A DNA stretch of 64,000 bases from NCBI GenBank assembly GCA_905116865.2, contig CAJHNH020001995.1:1-64000 (forward strand), given 5' to 3'. Below the pieces are notes generated by a model. That model made no database searches. It saw only the letters and a list, made by a program, of their open reading frames with translations, and was not told the DNA's origin. Positions 41,676-52,639 of this stretch are shown here, one piece after another. Made by a program: the position numbers and the translations under genes. Position 1 is the stretch's first letter, and the number at the start of each line of letters is the position of its first letter. This DNA comes from Candidula unifasciata (lineage: Eukaryota; Mollusca; Gastropoda; Stylommatophora; Geomitridae).

Positions 41676-42209
41676 CAACTAACTCAGCAGATTCTATGTC
41701 AACCAACTCAGCAGATTCCATGTCAACCAACTCAGCAGATTCTATGTCAACCAACTCAGCAGATTCCATGACAACCAACTCAGCAGATTCTATGTCAACC
41801 AACTCAGCAGATTCCATGTCAACCAACTCAGCAGATTCCATGTCAACTAACTCAGCAGATTCCATGTCAACTAACTCAGCAGATTCCATGTCAACTAACT
41901 CAGCAGATTCCATGTCAACCAACTCAGCAGATTCCATGTCAACCAACTCAGCAGATTATATGTCAACTAACTCAGCAGATTCCATGTCAACCAACTCAGC
42001 AGATTCCATGTCAACCAACTCAGCAGATTCTATGTCAACTAACTCAGCAGATTCTATGTCAACCAACTCAGCAGATTCCATGTCAACCAACTCAGCAGAT
42101 TCTATGTCAACTAACTCAGCAGATTCCATGTCAACCAACTCAGCAGATTCCATGTCAACTAACTCAGCAGATTCCATGTCAACTAACTCAGCAGATTCTA
42201 TGTCAACCA
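41676..42209. repeat. 24-bp minisatellite, about 22 copies, open on both strands
   Basis: The unit is AACTCAGCAGATTC plus CATGTCAACC. Because 24 is divisible by three, both strands stay open: plus as repeats of STNSADSM (ORF 41666-42217, 183 aa) and minus as LVDMESAE. Nearly all variation is C/T at two fixed sites per unit. Those sites are third positions in the plus frame (TCC/TCT for Ser, ACC/ACT for Thr) and hence silent there, while one changes Met/Ile in the minus frame. Protein coding is possible but unproven. The plus frame starts at an ATG just before the array and stops just after it. Confidence 0.85.
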
Positions 42210-42329
42210 GTTTATAAGTATAGCACTTATCATTACCAAACATTAACAGTTTGATGAGCTACATCTGTATACAGCAACCAACTCCCTGTGTGCTTTAATA
42301 TTTTTTAATAATGAACTGATATTACTGTG

Positions 42330-42480
42330 CTTGGGACATAAGCACTATGTCCCCATCTTCAGCAGCAAGTGCAGAATTCCAAAAGCACCAGTAACAGCCT
42401 GATTGTATATGCATCCCACCTTTCCATGTACGGTCACTATTTACCCGTATATCACACCTTTCATGTCACAGAAGAAAAAA
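42330..42480 (-). mobile_element. RNase H-type LINE 3' end fragment
   Basis: ATGTCCCCATCTTCAGCAGC and ATTGTATATGCATCCCACC on the plus strand are the reversed 3' end seen at 8388-8836. Confidence 0.6.
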
Positions 42481-42710
42481 GTCCAACATTAACTTGGTGA
42501 ATACACATGTATATAATTTAGAAGAAAAAAAAAAAAACAGCTTAAAATATTAACAGGTGAAGAACAATGCAATGCAGCAGATAAAACTCACCTACAAATA
42601 TTATATTCCTGCACTATCATTGCACATCCATACACTATTAGCGTTTTTACCAACTGAACAAGAATATTTCAATATGCAAGGTCAAATGAAAAAATAATAG
42701 TGTGATAGAA
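42481..42710. other. Intergenic, nothing recognised
   Basis: AT-rich, blank. Confidence 0.4.
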
Positions 42711-42988
42711 ATTACAATAATCATGTTACTGTCTTGTAACCTGTCCACACTGTTGCAGCCACCATACGGGATCTTCGTTTGCAAATGAATTTCTATAGGT
42801 CCCTCATCAGTGATTTAAAATAAAACAAAAATAGATAGCCGAATGCTGCTCCTCTTTGGTGCATGTCAAAAGTTTGTTGGCCATCTTTAAACTGTCATTA
42901 TAATGTGATGCACATTGATGTCACAAGCTTAACACTCTTGACAACTTTAACAACACTGACAGGTTACAAGACAATAACATAGTTATAA
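42711..42988. mobile_element. Foldback MITE with ~33-bp terminal inverted repeats
   Basis: The left end carries ACTGTCTTGTAACCTGTC. The right end reversed reads TTGTCTTGTAACCTGTC, and the outer bases also match, giving a 33-35 bp inverted repeat around a ~210-bp centre. Partial relatives at 5692 and 21286 show it is a family. No transposase is encoded. The target-site duplication was not resolved. Confidence 0.75.
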
Positions 42989-43389
42989 TCTTCCAGTGTG
43001 TTCATGAATGCCATATTTGTCTCCAAAGTTTAAAAAAAATTTTTTTTTTAATGCAGGTTACAGGCAGCCAATTTAACCACATGGGCTGTGAATTTTGGAC
43101 AATCAGTAAACAGGTGAATTAAAAAAAAAATGTTAGAGGCCTCAGATATGAACCTACAGAAGAATGGTGAAAATTCCTTTCATGGTCAAAATCAGTTCTC
43201 CAAATGTTTGAAAAGATGAAAAGGACTGCATCATACATTGTGCTCTGACATACATTTACAGTGTCACTGGCAATAATTGCCGCGATTTTAAACTATTTTT
43301 ATAAAACAAGTATTTAATGGCTATACAGGTCTGGTATAAAAAAAAATGTTCAGAAAAGTTTACAGTTTTAGACTTAGTACACTTCAATA
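42989..43389. other. Intergenic, nothing recognised
   Basis: AT-rich, blank. Confidence 0.4.
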
Positions 43390-43800
43390 TCTCAAACCAT
43401 TATGATCTATTTAAGCCTCTGCATTGTTCACTCACGCCCCAAGGGCCCTCATAACATCTCTGGAATAAGATATAATGAACGAGTGGATTGGCTTGCTGGC
43501 AAGGCCACTGTAGATATAGGAAAAGCAATGGACGGGGCCAACATTCTCAATGCTCAAGGAGGCAGGATGAGTGAGATGATTCAGCAAACGTTAAATCGGC
43601 AACACTAAAAAACTACAAGAACTTCAGGTCAAGAGAGGTGTTGCCAAACATGAACACTACACAGGTAGCCAGAGAAGAATAGTAAGCTAACAAAGAACTG
43701 GTATTAGCAGTCGCCACACGGTGGGGGACATACTGAAGATGAGATCCAAGCCCTTAAAGACTTGTCCGATGTGCAATGAGAATAATCTGTCAATTAAATA
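43390..43800 (+). mobile_element. LINE RNase H fragment
   Basis: GIRYNERVDWLAGKATVDIG and KAMDGANILNA, then degenerate sequence and a PKTCPMCNENNLSIK-like end. Same family as 57430-57905. Confidence 0.75.
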
Positions 43801-44184
43801 ACTAAATGCAATATCACCATTTGTAGCTCTGATGATGTTTGAACGGTCCTGAATCTCCTTGCCACATCTTCTGAACCGTGTCCAGAGTTACAGTTGCAAC
43901 TGTTGCAGCAACCCTCTCTTTCAGATCCTGGAAGTTCATCTTCTAGTCGCCGTTCTTAAGCTTCATGGTTACACAAGGTCACATGAAACCTTAAACTTTT
44001 CTGAACATTTTAATATGCCACATGCGTACATCCAATAAAGACTTCATTTATAATAACAGGTTAAAATCCAGGCTATTGTTCTCGATGACACTCTATATTT
44101 TAGTTATTGACAGTGACATACAAAATAATTACATTTACACAGGATAGCATTTGATTCTGAGTCATATGTGCAACCTTTTTCTTC
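43801..44184. other. Intergenic, nothing recognised
   Basis: No supported feature. Confidence 0.4.
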
Positions 44185-44600
44185 TTCTTAGTCCATGCTG
44201 TGTGGGGTTGGTAGTCATGTCTATCCACAAACATTCTGTCTTGTGTACTTTTAATCAACTCTGAAACAGATGATCCTCCTTGCCATGATGTCAAACTGAG
44301 CATCTTTTCTCTGTCTCCCTCTGCCTCTCCTCCAACTTTCCTATTGTCAGGAAACACTGTAGTTTTCTCCTTCTCATTATATGACCAAAGAATGTACATT
44401 GTCTCTTTCTGATGTGGGCAATCAGTTCTCTTTGTGAGTCAGTTTCTTCCAAGACGTCTTCATTACTCTTTGCTATCTGTCTAGAGTATTCTCAACATTT
44501 GTCTACAAAACCATGTTTCGGCAGCTACCAAAAAATTGTTTTCACTAACTTGCCGACTGACCATGATTCACTTCCGTATATGAAGATAGGATTTATATCT
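44185..44600 (-). mobile_element. LINE 3' fragment
   Basis: The minus strand reads MYILWSYNEKEKTTVFPDNR, EAEGDREKMLSLTSWQGG, VSELIKSTQDRMFVDRHDYQ and an AAGAAGAAAAAG tail. A long open stretch suggests moderate age. Confidence 0.8.
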
Positions 44601-44604
44601 TCAC

Positions 44605-44880
44605 TTTCACCGGCTGTAAACTCCAGCAGAAAATTCTGGTGGTTCGTCCACTTCTGGACTGCAGTCCTTTTTCAGAACCTGAGTGTTGTGTGTGCATTGG
44701 TTTGACAGATCTGACTCATTTGTGTGCAGACTGTTGGTTCCTTGCCTTTCAGGCAGATGCACTCTGACTTCTAAGGAAGCTCCCAATTAGTTGACTCTTA
44801 TGACATGCTTTTGGGTAGGCAGTGGGTCTATTCTTGTTTTTCCTATAATAGGGCCCCAGAACCCACACCGGTTGAGAATT
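44605..44880 (-). mobile_element. Repeat family D, minus strand
   Basis: ACCGGCTGTAAACTCCAGCA, TTCGTCCACTTCTGGACTGC, TGTGCAGACTGTTGGTTCCT and GGGCCCCAGAACCCACACCG in reversed family order. Confidence 0.85.
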
Positions 44881-45284
44881 GTAAGTCAAAGGCCAATTTA
44901 ACACCGGTGGCTTAAGAGGCATATGATGCTAAATTCATATTTTTACAGACAAATTGATAATCACTGGATGATGTGGTCAACACTTTGCGAGCCACCTTTA
45001 CTTTCCAGGACATGTTTGATATGTCTCTTAAGTTCTATCTGCTTTTTATGTATGATATTCATGAATGACACTAACATAAGCAGCTATCAACACCTATTTA
45101 TCTTCACATTCCATGTATTTACAATATTCTTTTCAACATAACACCTCCCAGTTTCTTCACAATCTGATCTGGTGGTCATACAGAAGAACAAACAACAAAG
45201 CAAGCCAGCAGTGGATAACAGCTTGCTACAAGAAACAATCAGTAGAGAAATTAGACATATCCAAATAGTAAATAGGGCTAGACT

Positions 45285-45415
45285 TTTTTTTCAAAAATGA
45301 CCTGGGCTTCCAGGTTGACCCAGTCGTGAGTGGGTACCAGGAACAGCCCTGGGAAGTAAAGGTGGCCGGTGTGATGCTGACCTCATTACCCACCAAGTGC
45401 CATTTGTTCTATAAA
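45285..45415 (+). mobile_element. SINE family B, 5'-truncated
   Basis: GACCTGGGCTTCCAGGTTGA, CCTGGGAAGTAAAGGTGGCC and CACCAAGTGCCATTTGTTCT. It ends before the terminal CTTTAC. Confidence 0.75.
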
Positions 45416-45419
45416 ACAC

Positions 45420-45650
45420 AGCTCTCATCATGGTCTGCTTGAAACAAACTCAGTCTCACCAGCTCTCCCACCTCGTGTTCTTTCACATTCAAGTAGTCAC
45501 AGTATTTAGTTTCCACCTTCGTACTGGTCGGCCCCTGCCCCTCTTTCCTGGTACTAAGCCTTCTGCTATTATTTTTTCCAATCCCCCCTTGGTGCTTGAA
45601 ATGGTCAAAATATTTCAGCCTCTGAGACAGGATGTTGTTTACCAGCCAAT
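45420..45650 (-). mobile_element. LINE 3' tail
   Basis: The minus strand reads ILSQRLKYFDHFKHQGGIGK, RKEGQGPTSTKVE and NVKEHEVGELVRLSLFQADH, the family of 11330-11675. Confidence 0.8.
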
Positions 45651-45680
45651 TATATATATATACATATACAATAGACATCC

Positions 45681-45951
45681 GGGGAGTCACTGTGGTGCAG
45701 CCGCTAGACACTCGCCTGCGGATCAGAAGGTCATGGGTTTGGATCCTGATAGAGCCCCACTTTCTTCATAGATGACTGGCTTCCAGATTGACCCAGCCTT
45801 GAGTGGGTACCAGGTGCAACCCTGGGAAGTTAAGGCAGCCGGCGTGATGCTTACCACATCACCTACTGAGTGCTAATCGGTTTAGAAAATATAGGTGCTC
45901 AATACACCTATAGGTGTGGAAAAGGATCCTTTACTTCACTTTACAATAGAC
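45681..45951 (+). mobile_element. SINE family B, full length with exact target-site duplication
   Basis: 271-bp copy with head GTGGTGCAGCCGCTAGACAC and the B-box region ATGGGTTTGGATCC. It is flanked by an exact 14-bp repeat TACAATAGACATCC at 45667-45680 and 45952-45965. This defines the ends of the family. Confidence 0.95.
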
Positions 45952-46004
45952 ATCCTCCACCTGATCTTCTGTACTATCCACCTGATCTTCAGTAATACTA
46001 TCCA

Positions 46005-47895
46005 CCTGATCTAAGAAAGTCTTCGCCAGGTTTGCTTTATCAATCGTAGCATTCAGCCTTTCTTTTTTTTTTTTTTCTAAAACTCTTTCAGTCCCAAGTA
46101 GTTTTGTATTGTATTCAACAGTGTTACTAGCTTAAAACTAACCATGTTTCACTTCTGTATACCAAGATTGGATTTAGTTAGCTTTTAAGAATTCTCTTTC
46201 TTGTCTCAACTGACAAATAAAGATATACTTGAGTATTTGAATCATAGAGAAACAGTATTCTGGTCTCAAACAGCTGAAAAACACAGCTTTCGGGAAAGAA
46301 GGTAGTACAGTGACAACTAGAAAATTAAAAAAAAAAAAACACAGATAAACAGTAAAGAAACATTTAGCAAATACAGTGTAACCAACGAATGTATAGTGTT
46401 GTCCTAGATACTGAGAGACTTACCCTGTGTGGGTTCTAGGATTCCATTGCGGGGAAACAAGAATATACTCATTGCCTACCCAAAAGCATGTTACAAGAGT
46501 TGACTAATTGGGAGCTTTCGCAGTGCATCTGCCTCAGAAGCAAGGAACCAACAGTCTGCATGCACATGAGTCAGATCTGTAAAACAGATGTGCACGAAAC
46601 ACTCCGGTTCTGGAATAGAAGTAGAGCCTGATCTAAGAAAGTCTTCGCCAGGTTTGCTTTATCAATCGTAGCATTCAGCCTTTCTGTTTTTTTTTTTTCT
46701 AAAACTCTTTCAGTCCCAAGTAGTTTTGTATTGTATTCAACAGTGTTACTAGCTTAAAACTAACCATGTTTCACTTCTGTATACCAAGATTGGATTTAGT
46801 TAGCTTTTAAGAATTCTCTTTCATGTCTCAATTGACAAAGAAAGATATACTTGAGTATTTGAATCATAGAGAAACAGTATTCTGGTCTCAAACAGAGCTG
46901 AAAAAACACAGCTTTCGGGAAAGAAGGTATTACAGGGACAACTAGAAAATAAAAAAATAAAAAAACACAGATAAACAGTATAGAAACATTTAGCAAATAC
47001 AGAGTAACCAACGAATGTATAGTGTTGTCCTAGATACTGAAAGACTTACACTGTGTGGGTTCTAGGATTCCATTGCGGGGAAACAAGAATATACTCATTG
47101 CCTACCCAAAAGCATGTTACAAGAGTTGACTAATTGGGAGCTTTCGCAAAGTCGAGGTGCATCTGCCCCAGAAGCAAGGAACCAACAGTCTGCATGCACA
47201 TGAGTCAGATCTGTAAAACAGATGTGCATGAAACACTCCGGTTCTGGAATAGAAGTAGAGCCTGATCTAAGAAAGTCTTCGCCAGGTTTGCTTTATCAAT
47301 CGTAGCATTCAGCCTTTCTGTTTTTTTTTTTTCTAAAACTCTTTCAGTCCCAAGTAGTTTTGTATTGTATTCAACAGTGTTACTAGCTTAAAACTAACCA
47401 TGTTTCACTTCTGTATACCAAGATTGGATTTAGTTAGCTTTTAAGAATTCTCTTTCATGTCTCAATTGACAAAGAAAGATATACTTGAGTATTTGAATCA
47501 TAGAGAAACAGTATTCTGGTCTCAAACAGAGCTGAAAAACACAGCTTTCGGGAAAGAAGGTATTACAGGGACAACTAGAAAATAAAAAATAAAAAAACAC
47601 AGATAAACAGTATAGAAACATTTAGCAAATACAGAGTAACCAACGAATGTATAGTGTTGTCCTAGATACTGAAAGACTTACACTGTGTGGGTTCTAGGAT
47701 TCCATTGCGGGGAAACAAGAATATACTCATTGCCTACCCAAAAGCATGTTACAAGAGTTGACTAATTGGGAGCTTTCGCAAAGTCGAGGTGCATCTGCCC
47801 CAGAAGCAAGGAACCAACAGTCTGCATGCACATGAGTCAGATCTGTAAAACAGATGTGCATGAAACACTCCGGTTCTGGAATAGAAGTAGAGCCC
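46005..47895. repeat. Tandem triplication of a ~634-bp unit
   Basis: Units at 46005-46626, 46627-47260 and 47261-47895 start with CCTGATCTAAGAAAGTCTTC and are nearly identical, including a shared T run and A run. Each unit ends in a truncated family D repeat. Only the last copy continues to the full family D 3' end (to about 47950). A matching 63-71 aa minus-strand frame appears at the same offset in units 2 and 3. It has no family resemblance and I do not call it a gene. Confidence 0.95.
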
Positions 47896-47950
47896 GGAAG
47901 TGGACGAACAACTAGAACTTTCCGCCGGAGTTTACAGCCGGCAAACACTA

Positions 47951-48124
47951 TGAAGAAGAAGGGGTTTAAATATATGTGCCTATATCATCTGAGATGCATG
48001 TCTCCATAAATTATGCTTCTGATGCTGTGGTAAATTTAAAGGATCTGACATCTTTCATTCAAGATCACAGCATATTTTTTCCACAAACAGTTTCCAGGCA
48101 TTATAATTAGCCCAAACCTAATCA
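47951..48124 (-). other. Probable 3' UTR side of the TMEM39 gene
   Basis: Lies directly after the stop codon on the minus strand. No canonical AATAAA was seen in the first 120 bp. Confidence 0.3.
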
Positions 48125-48349
48125 TTAATTCGAAGTTTCATAATCATGTTCCTTATATACTTTGCGCATAATAAACCAATCCCTCATCAGCTTGAACAGT
48201 GTGTAGAAGTTACAGAACATCAAAAGGGCCAGGGACACGACGTGGCTCCACTCGGAGCTCTGAACCAGCCGGAAGAACTGGTAGCCAACCACAAGGCAGG
48301 TTAGAAACACCAGCCAGTTCATTATTCTCAGTGGCTGGTGAAACATCAT
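48125..48349 (-). CDS. TMEM39: TMEM39A/B homologue, last coding exon
   Basis: Third of three exons found, coding 74 residues and a TAA stop. It reads MMFHQPLRIMNWLVFLTCLV, VGYQFFRLVQSSEWSHVVSL and ALLMFCNFYTLFKLMRDWFI. This matches the C-terminus of vertebrate TMEM39 proteins (FHRPLR, a membrane segment, LxSxxWxHxLSxALxLFCNYYxLFKLxRD). Two transmembrane segments are visible. The acceptor is TTCAG ending at 48350. Phase 0 joins the upstream exon that ends in HSRFY, giving HSRFY-MMFHQPLR, as in the family. The last residues (YKEHDYETSN) are variable. TMEM39 proteins sit in the ER membrane; reported roles are ER-to-Golgi transport of SAC1 with control of PI4P and autophagy, and collagen secretion in nematodes. 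Confidence 0.92.
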   Translation of the reverse strand: MMFHQPLRIMNWLVFLTCLVVGYQFFRLVQSSEWSHVVSLALLMFCNFYTLFKLMRDWFIMRKVYKEHDYETSN

Positions 48350-48431
48350 CTGAAACATTACATTGGAAATAAATATAAACTAACACTGAAAATTAACTTT
48401 AAAATAAAACATCTTAGACATAAAGTAATGT

Positions 48432-48700
48432 CTTCTTCTTGCTGCTGACTGACTGTAAACTCCAGTGGAAAGTTCTGGTTGTTCACCCACTTCTGGAATT
48501 TAATCTTGTTCCAGAACTGGAGTTTTGCATGAACATTTTTTTTAACTCATCCGGCTTACTTGAATGCAGACTTTTGGCTCCTTACCTCTCAGGCAAATAT
48601 ATTCCAACTTCAAAGAAAACACCTTTAATTAGTGACTTTTTACAACATATTTGTGTTCCCAAAAAACAGGACCCTGGAACTTACACAGAGAAGACCTAAA
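48432..48700 (-). mobile_element. Repeat family D in TMEM39 intron
   Basis: Starts at a CTTCTTCTTGC tail and carries ACTGTAAACTCCAGTGGAAA, TTCCAGAACTGGAGTTTTGC and CTTACCTCTCAGGCAAAT in reversed family order. Confidence 0.8.
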
Positions 48701-49069
48701 GTAAAAAAACACCAGCATACAATTCTTCAGTTATTTCCCATGCTAGAATTGACATTTATTACCTCCCCCTGTGATGTGATTAGTGCCTCCAATTTCTCCT
48801 GTAGCTGACATTGTGAGAATCTGCAGCACAAGGTCCTGTCATGTGTACATCAGGGAGTTGCTTGAGAACCAACAGACAATACTGGAGACATTCCCATAAG
48901 TTATAATCATCAGGAAAAAGATCCACTACCAACACTAAGAGTGCCAGTTGCAGTCTAATTTAAATTTTAAATTTTTTTCCTTTTCTTCAACTCTTTTAAG
49001 TCCCGAGGAAAGCATCATACGTTCATAAGTTCCTACCCAGAAGCCCAATAAAGAAGCTGTTTTTACACC

Positions 49070-49235
49070 TATCGGTACTACCCCCTGAACCTCTGATGCT
49101 GAAGTTCCCTGAGCCTCTGATGCTAAGTCCACTGGGCCTATGATGCTAAATCCCCTGGGCCTCTGATGCTAAATCCCCTGGGCCTCTGATGCTAAGCCTC
49201 CTGGGCCTCTAATGCTAAACCCTCTGGGACTAAAA
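49070..49235. repeat. 23-bp minisatellite
   Basis: The unit resembles CCTCTGATGCTAAATCCCCTGGG, about six copies, in the TMEM39 intron. Confidence 0.85.
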
Positions 49236-49659
49236 TAGTTAAGCTTTGAATTTTTCTCTCACAACCAATGTACCACGTGTGACTGAATATTATTCATGTT
49301 TATTGCTAAAAAAATTTCTGTTTCATATTTTATGTTTATTGAAGGCTTCTTTTGTAAAAATATTAGACAACATATTTGTTTCCTTCAAGGATTGGTTATC
49401 TGACCCCTGTGGAAGTTGTTTAGCCATGAGTTTAAAGTTGTCATTCTTGCCTCTCTCCTCCAGTAGATGGGACCTTCTGAAACCGAAAGAAGTGAGATTC
49501 AGCTAGATCCTCTGGTCCTTTCAAGTTGCATCATTCTGTCCAGACCATCACGAGCTTCTCACTCCTTACAAGCTCTCCCAAAGGGACTTTACCACATCTG
49601 CCTTGCCGTGCATTAGTTCATCACCCAGTGACCCAAAACTAACCAGTCTATTTGTTAGT
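49236..49659. other. Intronic, nothing recognised
   Basis: The plus-strand frame 49246-49506 has no family resemblance. Confidence 0.4.
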
Positions 49660-49860
49660 TTGTGTTCACCGGCTGTAAAGTCTGGCGGAAAGTCCTCATT
49701 GGTCATCCATTTGTGGGCTTTGGCTTTGTTCTAAGAATCAAGTATTTTCATGAGTATCCATCATACAAATCTGTGAAGTGTTTTGTTTCCTTTCCTATCA
49801 GGCAGATGTACCCTGATTTTGAAGGATGTATTGATCCTCTCTCTAGGATGACTGTGGCCA
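49660..49860 (-). mobile_element. Repeat family D, partial
   Basis: ACCGGCTGTAAAGTCTGGCG, GTCATCCATTTGTGGGCTTT and ATCAGGCAGATGTACCCTGA in reversed order, diverged. Confidence 0.7.
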
Positions 49861-50274
49861 ATGTAAACATTTTGTTGCCATTTAGTAAGACTCTCAACGG
49901 AATAACATCGGAACCATTATTATTTAGCAGTAGGGTCAGGCTATGAACTTCACTCTTTGCACAATAAGTTCTCTAAAAAGGTTGTCACCCATGCATTGGG
50001 GTGGGTTGCTGAGTGCCAGAGGCAGTCTGGACAATGCCCCGAGATCCCCTGCCATCTGACAATTAATCATCGCTAATCATCCAGGGCATACAACATGAAC
50101 ACATGGCAGAAGCCTTGCACTAGGGTCCTTAAAACCATCACAGAGAATGCTGGTGCCTGAGAGGAGGCAGAAAGTATCCCATTATGAAGTAAAGATGATA
50201 TCAATATTTTTTGATGTGATATTTTTACCCAAACAATAAAAAAACTATAAAAAAACATTTTATATGTATAGTAT
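49861..50274. other. Intronic, nothing recognised
   Basis: Weak LINE-end resemblance near 49985-50030. A short ATGTT repeat lies near 50268-50288. Confidence 0.35.
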
Positions 50275-50279
50275 GTTAT

Positions 50280-50560
50280 GTTATGTTACCACAATCGACG
50301 TCTTTGCATATTGGGCATCCCCATGCATGTTCAGTCCTCTGAGGCAGCAGTCACTTCAAGGTACCTCTACTGATTGTTCCTATGAGGAGTTGGTTATAGT
50401 ATCTCCTGTCTTTACCTCTAAGACGGCATAGTCGTGCTTCACCAAGCTTAACTTCTCGGTCACGAAGTCGTGTTAGCGTCAGAGATTCGCCATTATCTCC
50501 CAACCTAATCCGTACAGCATTGTTGTATAGTAAAACCCCCTTATGTCTACACAATATGCA
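50280..50560 (-). mobile_element. LINE fragment after RNase H domain
   Basis: The minus strand reads NAVRIRLGDNGESLTLTRLR, EVKLGEARLCRLRGKDRRYY and NQLLIGTISRGTLK, the same segment as 57690-57850. Confidence 0.85.
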
Positions 50561-50861
50561 GTTGCAGCCAGTACCAAAGCTTTCATACAAATGTAGTGGC
50601 CACTGCACATAGACATGATGTCAGCAAAAACCTGTGAATGTTAAAAAAAACGGCCCTCATAGGGCTGTGTTAATATAGCTAGTTACTACATTTGTCTTCA
50701 TTTCTTCGCCTATCTTTAATTCATCCCATTTAACGCTGACAAATTTCCTCCGGCATTTGTGTTTTAATGCAAATATATATTTTTTTCAAATCATGTCTTA
50801 AGTATTCTCCAAAATGTACAAAAACGGTGGAGGAAAAATAATTCAGAAAGTCTATACGTAC

Positions 50862-50982
50862 ATAAAATCGACTATGAAGACTGTTACCAGGTTCGGCTGT
50901 GACATTCACACCCTCGGCTTTGAACAATCCTCGAACGTGCTTCACTAAGGCTCCCTGTGGCCACACAACCAGTTCTGACCAT
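50862..50982 (-). CDS. TMEM39: TMEM39A/B homologue, middle exon
   Basis: 121-bp exon coding for WSELVVWPQGALVKHVRGLF, KAEGVNVTAEPGNSLHSRFY. It matches the family segment WSxxxxWPQGxLVxHxRxLxxA followed by HxRFY. The acceptor is TTTTTTTTCAG ending at 50983 and the donor GTACGT begins at 50861. It enters in phase 2 (GC from the upstream exon plus A gives Ala) and leaves in phase 0. Linking it to both neighbours keeps one frame through all three exons, which is strong support for the gene model. Confidence 0.92.
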
Positions 50983-51002
50983 CTGAAAAAAAAGTTAAAC
51001 AA

Positions 51003-51640
51003 AATAATATATCGAACGAACGAACGAACTTTATTTTCAAAGGGTTACAAATTAGGCACGCAGGCCTGTCTTACATTTGGCCCTTCCAAACTTCCATCTT
51101 TCACACAGCAGTTGTATTTCATCAATGAAGCATGTTATATTCATGTAATAATATGCATATTATGGATATGAAGTCAAATACAAAAGCATGGTTGGTAAAA
51201 TATGTGTGCACGCTCATGCGCGAACACACACACCCACATACACACACAAGTCCAATCACTCACACACAAACACATAGGTACCCAGTACACACATACATCC
51301 ACATACATATGAACATGTGCGCACACGCACGCACGCACACACACGCATGCAATGCACGCACGCACACACACACACACATGTATATATATACTCACATACA
51401 TACAAACTCACATACATACAAACTCACATACATACATACATAAATACATACATACATACACACTCATACACACGCTCTAAAACACACACGCATACAACCC
51501 AGACACATACAGACACAAACACATGCAGTCACAGGCACACACACAAACACAGATATACACACACAGACACACACAGTCACACATACGCACACAGACATAC
51601 ACGCAGACGCATAACCCGACACATACAGAGACACGCAGAC
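51003..51640 (-). mobile_element. LINE 3'-UTR-like repeat with (CGAA)n and long CA-rich tract
   Basis: (CGAA)n-AACTTTATTTTCAAAGGG at 51014-51045 is the reverse of an AATAAAGTTCGTTCG tail. Then GCCTGTCTTACATTTGGC and several hundred bases of ACAC/ACAT repeats follow. It is parallel to 26790-27655. Confidence 0.65.
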
Positions 51641-52032
51641 ATTATATCTGAAAGGTTAGAACATTAAATTAATAATTATACTAAATATTTCAAAACAAGA
51701 CATCGGTGAAGCAACATTTACATCAGGAATATTTAACAAAAAGCATGGTGCTTAGAATCCTCTTCTTAAATATATATTTTTTTTTTTAGTTTTGTGTATA
51801 TTTTCAACTTAAATCACCACTAACTACCAGCACACTAAGGGTTAATAGACTGCAATGGTTGCGACGTATAGAAAGAATGGCAGATAAAAGAAAGACATCA
51901 AATGAATTGGGTCTATGTGCTTATTAACATTCAATCGCTGATGTGATTAATACAATGTTGGCCACATCTATAACCCAAAATATTTCCTGGTATCCAATTT
52001 ATGCACAATCTTTAAAGTTATGTGACATAAAA
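51641..52032. other. Intronic; weak LINE trace at 51825-51900
   Basis: RLQWLRRIERMADK-like codons at 51848-51895 on the plus strand recall the RxxWxGHxxRM tail motif. Otherwise nothing. Confidence 0.35.
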
Positions 52033-52247
52033 TGGGCGTCTGTGGCTAAGGCGTTGCCAACGAGCTTCGTAATGCCGGGTTCGATTCCAGCTGAGGACGA
52101 TTTGTCTTGCACTGGTTTCGACAGTGCTACTGATAGCTGACTGTTCAGTAAGAAATGTAAAATTTGCCTAGAAAAATCAAAACAGCCACACAAAAGTGCT
52201 GGTATTGGCTCTGCAACATCCTGTAAAGGACTAGCAACTAACTTTAT
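52033..52247 (+). mobile_element. SINE family A, plus strand
   Basis: GCGTCTGTGGCTAAGGCGTT head, GCCGGGTTCGATTCCAGCTG box region, then TAAAATTTGCCTAGAAAAAT and GCAACATCCTGTAAAGGA. It sits in the TMEM39 intron on the antisense strand. Confidence 0.85.
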
Positions 52248-52639
52248 ATCCAATGACCTTGAGATATGAACTGATCATATTGCTGACTATTTTATGTCCA
52301 GCTTTGCTCTATAACCAAAATGGTCCTTTTTATAATTTTGGCATTAACCATTCCCAACAGAAAAAAAAATAACAAATGGCTGTGTACACTGACCAGTTAT
52401 TTAATAAGCAACAGAATCTCTTAAAGCTAGAGAAATGTTTCACAGAAGAATTCTAAATTACTTTTGACAGCCAAAATCTTTTTTCCCCTCACATCTTTAA
52501 AAAATAAAATAAAAACAAGACACAAAGATAGCTTTTAACAAGCAACAGAAAAAGGGGAATGTTTTCCAGCCATGTTATGAGTAGTGATGATCAGGAACAT
52601 ATTTAAACAGATTTATGGAAAGAGAAAGAAAGCAAGAAA
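52248..52639. other. Intronic, nothing recognised
   Basis: AT-rich, blank. Confidence 0.4.

Noticed and set aside
46796..47621. Conserved small protein encoded twice (minus strand, same offset in units 2 and 3)
   Set aside because: The frames are identical because the DNA was duplicated recently. Composition is T-rich and there is no family resemblance.
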